Below are positions 45,613 through 51,166 of a stretch of 51,166 nucleotides of DNA, one piece after another. Under the pieces are notes generated by a model. It saw only the letters and a program-made list of their open reading frames with translations. It searched no databases and had not been told where the DNA came from. A program made the position numbers and the translations under genes. The DNA lies in assembly GCA_020426325.1 (NCBI GenBank), contig JAGQQG010000042.1, forward strand, positions 1-51,166, written 5' to 3'. Numbering within the stretch: the stretch's first letter is position 1; each line of letters opens with the position of its first letter. The stretch comes from Planctomycetaceae bacterium. GTDB taxonomy: Bacteria; Planctomycetota; Planctomycetia; Planctomycetales; Planctomycetaceae.

Positions 45613-45634
45613 CCCACGGGCCACGGCCCGTGGG
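45613..45634. terminator. Palindrome between convergent genes, possible terminator
   Basis: CCCACGGGCC (45613-45622), AC, GGCCCGTGGG (45625-45634) is a perfect inverted repeat of 10-base arms. It lies between the stop of bfr (45595) and the stop of the convergent HD-like gene (45640). It lacks a U-tract, so it may instead be a dispersed GC palindrome. Confidence 0.45.
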
Positions 45635-45639
45635 TCATC

Positions 45640-46194
45640 TCAAAACAGGTCCGCCACAAAAAACCGAGACTCGACTCGATCGGCGATCAAGGACAGAAAC
45701 CACCGCAAAGGTTCGCGGCTCTTGCCTGCTGTACAGTTGTCGATGATCAGAAACGCCAGAAACAGGTTCCAGTCGTCGATTCGCTCGATGAGTGACCTCA
45801 GCCGATCCTCATCGACCCTCTGCGAACGTCGCTGTTGCTGCCAGAGTGCATAAGGCTCATCGTGCCACTGCACCATGTTCAGCAGGTCGGGATCGTCACA
45901 GAATTCCGCGAGAAACCGACGAGCGTGCGACGCATGGCTACGGGGATCGTTGATCGCAACCCCTTGTGTTGCCTCTGCCTTGAATGTGTCGTGGGTGTGG
46001 ATGATCAGCCGCAGTCGGTCCTCTTCTGAGGATGTGATTTTACCTGCGAGCCTGCCGAGGTTCCGCTCCAGTTCGTCGATATGGGCGCGAACTGTCCCTT
46101 CGGGGTGACCCGGTCTCGGTGTGCCCCAATCAAGATTAACGAGGTATCGCTCGTCCTGCTGGATGGCATTCAGAATGGCAGCTGCATCTGTCAT
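45640..46194 (-). CDS. HD-domain-like protein
   Basis: A 184-residue cytoplasmic protein with the spacing of a metal-dependent HD phosphohydrolase: His38 in RAHIDELERNL, the doublet His68-Asp69 in IIHTHDTFK, histidines 87 and 90 in SHASHARRFL, and WHDEP with His111-Asp112. The match is by motif only and the domain is short. A typical HD role is nucleotide or phosphate-ester hydrolysis; the substrate cannot be inferred. It converges with bfr and lies downstream of bfd on the same strand. Confidence 0.6.
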   Translation of the reverse strand: MTDAAAILNAIQQDERYLVNLDWGTPRPGHPEGTVRAHIDELERNLGRLAGKITSSEEDRLRLIIHTHDTFKAEATQGVAINDPRSHASHARRFLAEFCDDPDLLNMVQWHDEPYALWQQQRRSQRVDEDRLRSLIERIDDWNLFLAFLIIDNCTAGKSREPLRWFLSLIADRVESRFFVADLF

Positions 46195-46240
46195 GGAATG
46201 CGGATCAACGGTGTATTCACACGTCGGCCAGACGCAACAA

Positions 46241-46270
46241 GCCCGGCCTCTTCGCAGGAAGGGACCGGGC
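46241..46270 (-). terminator. Terminator-like hairpin after bfd
   Basis: GCCCGG (46241-46246) and CCGGGC (46265-46270) form the base of a stem with further partial pairing inside. On the minus strand it lies 48 bases past the bfd stop and is followed by TTGTTGCG, a weak U-tract. Confidence 0.45.
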
Positions 46271-46317
46271 CAATGAACATCAGGTTCGGTTTTTTGACTG
46301 GTGGTGAACTGGATGGA

Positions 46318-46527
46318 CTAGACAGTCGCCCCGTCTGGGCCGTGGAGTTCGATCAGCTGGCGAATCTTGGCGTGGCAGGAATTGCATCCGCCACCTGCTC
46401 CGCAGCTCCGGACGACATCTTTCACACTTCCCGCTCCGAAAACGGTTACGGAGTCAGCGATCTGCGACTCCTTGACCTGCAGGCAATGGCAGATCATTCT
46501 GTCAGTCAGGGTTTCCGTGCACCGCAC
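46318..46527 (-). CDS. bfd: Bacterioferritin-associated ferredoxin (BFD-like [2Fe-2S] protein)
   Basis: A 69-residue protein with the Bfd pattern C13-x-C15 ... C48-x2-C51 (ICHCLQVKES and GGCNSCH); the spacing between pairs is 32 residues, near the usual 31. In E. coli and Pseudomonas Bfd gives electrons to bacterioferritin so that stored iron is released. The start is GTG 46527 with GAGGA upstream; ATG 46497 would give a shorter product more like E. coli Bfd (64 aa). A Fur-box-like palindrome lies 40 bp upstream, fitting iron-starvation induction. bfr is about 0.7 kb away with the HD-like gene between. Confidence 0.88.
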   Translation of the reverse strand: MRCTETLTDRMICHCLQVKESQIADSVTVFGAGSVKDVVRSCGAGGGCNSCHAKIRQLIELHGPDGATV

Positions 46528-46556
46528 CGCACAGTCCTCACCAGTGGTTGCGAATA

Positions 46557-46585
46557 CTAATGAAGTTGAGACTCAATCTCATTAG
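46557..46585 (-). promoter_or_regulatory. Fur-box-like palindrome upstream of bfd
   Basis: A 29-base near-perfect palindrome with outer arms CTAATGA (46557-46563) and TCATTAG (46579-46585). Its core TGAGACT-C-AATCTCA (46567-46581) has the 7-1-7 layout of a Fur site and agrees at 13 of 15 positions with TGAGAATnATTCTCA. It is 40 bp upstream of the bfd start and about 90 bp before the divergent Mpo1-like gene. Confidence 0.55.
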
Positions 46586-46675
46586 CAGAAGCTTACGCTG
46601 CGGGCTTGGCCCTCGTCAACGACAAGTTGCTTGCGAAACCGTCAAATCTTCAAGATTCTGAGTCTGAGGTGACAG

Positions 46676-47005
46676 GTGGTCGATTTCCCGCAAGATGATT
46701 CTGAGAATAAGTTTAACTCGTTTTCTGAGTTCTATCTCTTCTACCTCAGTGAGCATCAGAATCGAATCTCTCGTCGATTGCACTTCAGCGGCACCCTGCT
46801 CGTGATGGTTCTGCTCGTCCTCTCTGCCTTGTTTCAAATGCCGTGGCTGCTCGTGATGCTCCCGGTCGTTGGTTATGGTTTCGCATGGGTGGGCCACTTT
46901 GTCTTCGAGAAGAATCGGCCAGCGACTTTCAGGCATCCGTTTTACAGCCTGATGGGAGACTTCGTGATGTTCAAAGAGATGCTCACCGGCAAAATCACGT
47001 TTTGA
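46676..47005 (+). CDS. Mpo1-like (DUF962) membrane protein
   Basis: A 109-residue protein of the Mpo1/YGL010w family (formerly DUF962), iron-dependent dioxygenases of 2-hydroxy fatty acids in yeast and probably related lipid enzymes in bacteria. GTG 46676 has GAGGTGACAG upstream. Two hydrophobic segments (about 39-58 and 58-75) carry the family motifs: RRLHFSGT (His), and WVGHFVFEKNRPATFRHPFYSLMGDF with further His residues that in the family bind iron. It ends five bases before the secreted hydrolase gene, so the two are probably co-transcribed. Confidence 0.88.
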   Translation: MVDFPQDDSENKFNSFSEFYLFYLSEHQNRISRRLHFSGTLLVMVLLVLSALFQMPWLLVMLPVVGYGFAWVGHFVFEKNRPATFRHPFYSLMGDFVMFKEMLTGKITF

Positions 47006-47010
47006 GGCAA

Positions 47011-48348
47011 ATGATGGCAAATCGCTTCGATGTTCTGATGTGTCTCGGATGTCTTGCGAGTCTGTCCCTCTCGGTTGCGAAAACAAAAGCCGATGGTCCG
47101 GCGGACAATCGCCCCGAAAGTGTGAGACAGATTCCACCTCCGGGAGTTGAAATCTCTGCCGAAGACCGGACGCGCCTGCAGGCTGAGCTTGGTGAACTTC
47201 AGATACAAGTTGAAACACTCCGAACGAGTGACGACGAGTTCGTGCAGTCACTACTCCCGGATGTCGAGATCTTCGCCCGGGCCGTCGATCAGGCTTTGCG
47301 ATTCAACGAGATGTTCAGCGAGGATGACATCGGGCGAGCGGGCATGTTGCTGGAGGAGGGGAGTCGACGAGCTGGCCAATTGGCTGAGAGGAAAGCACCC
47401 TGGGCGCAGCAGAAGGGGCTGGTCGTCCGGGGGTTTCGCTCCAAGCTGGATGACACGGTCCAGCCGTACGGTCTGCTGATCCCTGAAAGTTACACGACCG
47501 AAACACCGGCGCGTTATCGCTGTGACGTCTGGCTCCACGGGCGCGGCGAGCGGTCGGTCGAGTTGCAGTTCATTCACACACGGATGACGAACCGGGGTGC
47601 GATCGAGCCGGAAGACACGATCGTGTTGCATCCCTTTGGTCGCTACTCGAATGCCTTCAAGTTCGCTGGTGAAGTCGATGTACTAGAGGCTCTGGAACAC
47701 GCAAAGTCCCAGTACCGCATCGACGACGAACGAATCGGCATGCGCGGCTTCTCGATGGGCGGGGCAGGCTGCTGGCAACTCGCCGTCCACTACGCCGACC
47801 GCTGGTTCGCTGCCAATCCCGGTGCTGGCTTCTCCGAGACACCTCAGTTTTTACTCTCATTTCAGGGAGAGTTACTCTCGGCACCGTGGTGGGAGGAGAC
47901 CCTCTGGCAATGGTATGACTGTCCGGCATGGGTCACGAACCTCGCCAATTGTCCGACGATTGCCTACAGCGGCGAGATCGACGTCCAGAAACAGGCCGCT
48001 GACGTGATGGTTGACGCTTTTCGGAAAATGGGGGCTGAACATGCGCGTTATCAGATGAGTCCTGCTCCTGAGCACCCCTTCAACAGACGTGGTCGCGAGT
48101 TGGTGCATCTCATCGGACCTCAAACTGCACACAGCATTCATCCCGAAGCCAAGACGCGCATGGAATCCATGCTGCAGCACATCGCTCGGGTGGAATCGGC
48201 TGGCACGCCAGAGGCTGTCAGTTTTGTGACACCGACCCTGCGGTATGACCGCATGCATTGGATCAAATCAATTCCCTCGAAGAGCACTGGAGCACAGGCT
48301 ATGTGTCTGCCCGATTACTGCCTCCCAACAAGATCATCATCGCGCTGA
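47011..48348 (+). CDS. Secreted serine hydrolase (prolyl oligopeptidase-like), 5' part of a frameshifted gene
   Basis: ATG 47011 (or 47014), preceded by GAGG, begins a signal peptide (VLMCLGCLASLSLSVA, cleavage near residue 26). The protein has a helical region and then an alpha/beta hydrolase core with CDVWLHGRGE (oxyanion region) and the nucleophile elbow GFSMGG (Ser248). The His is likely in PAPEHPFNRR. After TLRYDRMHWIK the family is expected to continue into a C-terminal domain, but this frame instead runs into unrelated residues and stops at 48348. The missing domain is encoded in a different frame directly downstream. The likely full protein spans 47011-49214. Confidence 0.8.
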   Translation: MMANRFDVLMCLGCLASLSLSVAKTKADGPADNRPESVRQIPPPGVEISAEDRTRLQAELGELQIQVETLRTSDDEFVQSLLPDVEIFARAVDQALRFNEMFSEDDIGRAGMLLEEGSRRAGQLAERKAPWAQQKGLVVRGFRSKLDDTVQPYGLLIPESYTTETPARYRCDVWLHGRGERSVELQFIHTRMTNRGAIEPEDTIVLHPFGRYSNAFKFAGEVDVLEALEHAKSQYRIDDERIGMRGFSMGGAGCWQLAVHYADRWFAANPGAGFSETPQFLLSFQGELLSAPWWEETLWQWYDCPAWVTNLANCPTIAYSGEIDVQKQAADVMVDAFRKMGAEHARYQMSPAPEHPFNRRGRELVHLIGPQTAHSIHPEAKTRMESMLQHIARVESAGTPEAVSFVTPTLRYDRMHWIKSIPSKSTGAQAMCLPDYCLPTRSSSR

Positions 48349-49214
48349 GTGGAGTGACTGACTTTGAGTTGAACTTTGGCCCCGGAGAATTGCCGGAGTG
48401 GTTCCTGGAAACCCCGGACGTTCAGTGGGAACCGATCAGGCGTCCAAACTTAGGAGGACAAACGGAGAGCAGGCCGGATGATCTTCTGGGTGAGCCACGG
48501 ATTCGGTCCGACCGATCGTGGTCGGTTCGCATTTATGCGGATGGGGCGGAGATCCAGACAGGAGAAGGGCCGCTCGAGGTTGCCCAGTGGAAAATGGGTA
48601 CGCCACCTTGGAAGGATGAGCTTCGCAAACGGCATGGACTCTCTGGGCCGATTGATGCTGCGTTCCTGGACTCATTTGTCTTCGTAACGCCGAGCGGTGA
48701 GTGTCGACATGCTGCGGTTGAGGAGTGGGCGCAGAGTGAGTTTGAGCATGCGGTCACACACTGGCGACAACAGATGCGGGGCGATGCGCGAGTCAAGGTG
48801 GACGCGGACATCACCGAGGAGGACATCGCACAGCACAACCTCATCCTTTGGGGCGACCCAGCGAGCAACAGCATGATAGCGCGAGTTATGCAGAACCTGC
48901 CCCTCCAGTGGACCGACAACGAGGTCATCGTGGGGGAACGCCGTTTCGACGCGGCCCATCACGCGCCAATCCTGATCTTCCCGAACCCGCTGAACCCGAA
49001 GAAGTACGTGGTGCTCAACAGCAGTTTCACCTATCGGGAGTACGACTACCTCAACAACGCACGTCAGACTCCCAAACTGCCGGACTGGGCGATTGTCGAT
49101 CTCCGCGTGCCACCCGATTCACGCTGGCCGGGCAAGATCATAGACGCGGACTTCTTCGATGAGAAGTGGGAGTTGCAGACGCCGCACTTTGAGCGGGTGA
49201 ATGCTAAGCAATGA
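48258..49214 (+). pseudogene. C-terminal part of the frameshifted serine hydrolase
   Basis: This 318-residue frame has no ribosome site of its own; its TTG at 48258 lies inside the upstream frame. The sequence from INSLEEHWSTGYVSARL on fits as the continuation of that hydrolase (residues after RMHWIK). Near the end it has GPIDAAFLDSFVFVTPSG and AQHNLILWGDPASNSMIARV, blocks of this family's C-terminal domain. The two frames would join if one base were added near 48265-48267 (ATCAAATCAATTCC to ATCAAAATCAATTCC). A true mutation, a sequencing error or, less likely, recoding could explain it. It ends 7 bp before the convergent sigma factor gene. Confidence 0.7.
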
Positions 49215-49220
49215 ATTTCG

Positions 49221-49805
49221 TTACGCGCCGGTCCTGAGTTGTGACTGACGGAGACGGTCACGTGCGCGGGAGAGGGTGGGGCCGATCGTGTTTTCCGGGA
49301 TGCCAAGAGCACCGCTGATTTCGCGGTACGACTTGCCTTCCAGGTGGAACTGACGAATCACGTCCGCTTCATGTGACGGCAGTCCGCTCAACATGCTTTG
49401 CACGTCCTCGACCGTTTCAACGCGCTCAATGTCGGTCCCATTCGACCGGACAGCGTCGACATGGGCCTGCCGTGCATTCACGTGCCCAAAGGCTTCGGAT
49501 CTCCGTCGCCGGACGATCTCCCGAACGACGACCCGGCGGGCGATGACCGTGAGATAAGTGGCGAGCGAACTTTCTCCGCGAAAGTTGCGGAGGACTGCGA
49601 AGTCATCTTTCAGCAGAGTGAGAAAAATTTCCGAGCAAAGGTCATCAATATCAGCAGTGCCAATGACGACGGACCGGGCGTGGGCCGTGTGGTTGATCAC
49701 GTGGACAAACAGTCCAATGAAGCGGTCAACGAAATCCTCCCAAGCCCCGGGAGTCTGGCTGAGGCATCGCTTCAACAGTTTGCGATCGAGATCGGTGAGT
49801 GCCAC
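49221..49805 (-). CDS. RNA polymerase sigma factor, ECF/sigma-70 family
   Basis: A 194-residue sigma factor that directs RNA polymerase to its own promoter set. Region 2 is seen in DDLCSEIFLTLLKDDFAVLRNFRGESSLATYL, with the ECF-type core-binding and -10 recognition helices. Region 4 is LPSHEADVIRQFHLEGKSYREISGALGIPENTIGPTLSRARDRL, a standard HTH. GTG 49805 has GGAG upstream. No anti-sigma factor gene lies next to it; planctomycete ECF factors are often controlled by kinases or repeated C-terminal domains instead. Targets are unknown. Confidence 0.93.
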   Translation of the reverse strand: MALTDLDRKLLKRCLSQTPGAWEDFVDRFIGLFVHVINHTAHARSVVIGTADIDDLCSEIFLTLLKDDFAVLRNFRGESSLATYLTVIARRVVVREIVRRRRSEAFGHVNARQAHVDAVRSNGTDIERVETVEDVQSMLSGLPSHEADVIRQFHLEGKSYREISGALGIPENTIGPTLSRARDRLRQSQLRTGA

Positions 49806-50396
49806 TTTGCTGGCTCCACTGCCACTTCTTGTGGCGAGACCTCCGTCTGGAGACGGGGGCGATTCCTCCCTGTCGGGATCGGGAAAACTGTCGAGGTTCC
49901 TTCAGGTGACAGCCTGGGTTGCACCGACGAATCGACCAGGGGATGGCCAGTCGGTATCTTCCCAAAGTTTACACCTGGGGGCGAGATGCGACAAGACGTG
50001 TCTTTACGAACGTGCTCTTACCTCTGTCCTGATGGTGGGTTACGACGTCTGTCAAAGTTCTGCCGGTTAGAGAATCCCTAGCTTGACAGTGCAGGAATGC
50101 CTCAATAAGATTCCGGCGATGACAGGTCACAACTTGTGTCCTGATTCACGGTTGCGTCGCGAATGTTGGTCGCCGCACCGTTTGTTCGGGTTGTCGTCGG
50201 TGTTTCACTGCGAGTCTGTTCCATCATGCGAGGTGGACTGGAGTTGTGTTGCTCAGACGTCGATCCCTTGGTGGAGATCATCCAGATTGCCCTGCCAATC
50301 GGGCCCTGATCAGGTCAAATTGTTTCACAAGAGGCGGTTGTCTCCCGAGCCAACGTCGTCTGACACCCATGTTTGAGTGCCGAAGGAAGTGTCATC
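49806..50396. other. Intergenic region between divergent genes
   Basis: About 590 bases between the sigma factor (minus) and the ferredoxin (plus). Open frames on both strands lack protein-like composition. No palindrome or RNA gene stands out. Promoters for both genes should lie here, but I cannot identify them. Confidence 0.35.
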
Positions 50397-50675
50397 ATGA
50401 CTCATGTTGTTGCCGAACCCTGTTTCGGATGTAAGTACACCGATTGCGTTGTGGTCTGCCCGGTGGAATGCTTCTACGAGGGAGAGCAGATTCTTTACAT
50501 TCACCCGGACGAATGCATCGACTGTGAAGCCTGCGTGCCGGAGTGTCCCGTCGAAGCGATCTTCCACGAAGACAACCTCCCCGAAGAATGGGCCGGCTAT
50601 AAAGAGCTAAACGCCGAGATGGCCCCGCAGTGCCCGGTCATTACCGAAAAGAAAGAGCCACTTGCTGACAGCTAG
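50397..50675 (+). CDS. fdxA: Seven-iron ferredoxin (3Fe-4S/4Fe-4S), FdxA family
   Basis: A 92-residue electron carrier with the FdxA Cys pattern: C9 and C17 with C50 for the 3Fe-4S cluster, and C21, C40, C43, C46 for the 4Fe-4S cluster, matching Azotobacter ferredoxin I shifted by one; C12 and C25 are extra. ATG 50397 is preceded by GAAGGA. The C-terminal half ([20 protein letters not shown]) is the usual extended tail of this class. It carries electrons for unspecified cytoplasmic reductions. Confidence 0.95.
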   Translation: MTHVVAEPCFGCKYTDCVVVCPVECFYEGEQILYIHPDECIDCEACVPECPVEAIFHEDNLPEEWAGYKELNAEMAPQCPVITEKKEPLADS

Positions 50676-50855
50676 TGGTCTGTCATTTCTGAAGTTGTGA
50701 GTTTGGTGGCCGGGACTGGAGGACGAAGTCCGGAGCCCCGGCGAGCGCTCATTCAACACTTGAAGTCCGGAACCCCTTCACCGGGGCTTCCCTCCTGACG
50801 TCGGTCCAGCCCCGGCCACTCACAATCTCAATTCTGACGCTCCACAAGTGGTCTG
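50674..50855. repeat. Possible MITE-like hairpin element with flanking direct repeats
   Basis: The 9-base direct repeat AGTGGTCTG occurs at 50674-50682 and 50847-50855, like a target-site duplication; the left copy begins on the last base of the ferredoxin stop codon. Between them lies an imperfect inverted repeat: GTTGTGAG plus TGGCCGGGACTGGA on the left (50695-50720) against TCCAGCCCCGGCCACTCACA on the right (50804-50823). Inside, GAAGTCCGGAGCCCC and GAAGTCCGGAACCCC occur as direct repeats (50725 and 50762). No open frame is present, as expected for a non-autonomous element. Confidence 0.5.
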
Positions 50856-50912
50856 ACGATGTTGGAATGGCGGGTTCGCCTGGACTGGCGATGCGTCGCT
50901 AATCCCGGCGAA

Positions 50913-51166
50913 TTAGTACCGGTTGATCGACGGGTCGATCTGCTGAGACCACTCGTCGATTCCGCCAGCCATGCTTTGAGCCCGCTCGAAGCCCTGTTGT
51001 CTCATCCACATCGCCACGCGCAGGCTTCGGCCTCCGTGGTGACAGTGAATGATGATCTCCTGCTCGCGGCAATCTTCTAACTCTCCCACTCGGGCGGAAA
51101 TCTCGCTCATGGGGATCAGCACTGCACCGTTGATACATGCGGTCTCATATTCCACCTGTTCGCGGC
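50913..51166 (-). CDS. Rhodanese-like domain protein, N-terminus cut by window edge
   Basis: The frame is open to the right edge, so the start is missing. It reads REQVEYETACINGAVLIPMSEI, then the active-site loop HCHHGGRS with the catalytic Cys, and ends AGGIDEWSQQIDPSINRY. This is the normal C-terminal end of a single-domain rhodanese (sulfurtransferase). The conserved N-terminal strand (LLDVR) should lie just beyond the edge. Confidence 0.85.
   Translation of the reverse strand, partial: REQVEYETACINGAVLIPMSEISARVGELEDCREQEIIIHCHHGGRSLRVAMWMRQQGFERAQSMAGGIDEWSQQIDPSINRY

Noticed and set aside
49398-50081. Plus-strand open frame overlapping the sigma factor
   Set aside because: Antisense to conserved sigma regions 2 and 4 and low in protein-like features.
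50083-50376. Open frame (97 codons) upstream of the ferredoxin
   Set aside because: Composition is not protein-like, it lacks a ribosome site, and it sits in a region expected to hold promoters.

Overview
The window looks like chromosomal DNA of a planctomycete (order Planctomycetales, Planctomycetaceae-like). The evidence is the gene content rather than any marker: a BBP7-type outer-membrane barrel, DUF1549/DUF1553 and DUF1501 proteins, a Tat-exported Gfo/Idh oxidoreductase, PQQ-type and PD40-type propellers, PPC-domain proteins, several FHA proteins and many large secreted proteins of unknown function. Operons are short, strands switch often, and GTG/TTG starts are common. I see no rRNA, tRNA, CRISPR array, phage or insertion sequence. 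One possible MITE-like element lies near the right end.

Left part (1-6.3 kb): a DEAD-box RNA helicase cut by the left edge, a glycine-rich secreted protein upstream of it, a large secreted protein of unknown function, and a prepilin-peptidase-like membrane protease. Information-processing block (6.4-17.3 kb, all plus strand): a terminator-like leader hairpin, nusA, infB, rbfA, an endonuclease III-like protein with a lysine-rich tail, a secreted TPR protein, a YebC/PmpR protein and ruvB. rimP, the usual first gene of the nusA operon, is absent.

Middle (17.3-30 kb, mostly minus): a degenerate dihydroorotate-dehydrogenase-like domain fused to a duplicated membrane module, thiol peroxidase, a PhoPQ-related (PqaA-type) protein, a membrane-anchored MutS-like ATPase (plus strand), a run of DUF1501, PD40 propeller and Gfo/Idh genes, a triple zinc-ribbon protein and a PQQ propeller. 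Then (30.5-37.3 kb) an FHA-GAF-AAA+ sigma-54 activator, a YacP-like NYN protein, a lipoprotein, glgC and a BBP7 barrel. At 37.7-42.5 kb two large secreted proteins (PPC protein, then DUF1549/DUF1553 protein) form a likely operon.

Right part (43-51 kb): an FHA-FHA-STAS protein, an esterase, a bacterioferritin lacking two ferroxidase ligands, an HD-like protein, a bacterioferritin-associated ferredoxin with a Fur-box-like palindrome upstream, an Mpo1-like membrane protein, a secreted serine hydrolase split by a frameshift, an ECF-type sigma factor, a 7Fe ferredoxin, a possible MITE-like element and a partial rhodanese. Bacterioferritin, its ferredoxin and the Fur-like site suggest a small iron-storage and release locus.

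Most interesting signals: the degenerate DHODH-membrane fusion, the ligand-poor bacterioferritin beside bfd with a Fur-like site, the FHA-FHA-STAS architecture, the attenuator-like hairpin before nusA, the frameshifted hydrolase, and the hairpin element flanked by 9-bp direct repeats at 50.7 kb.
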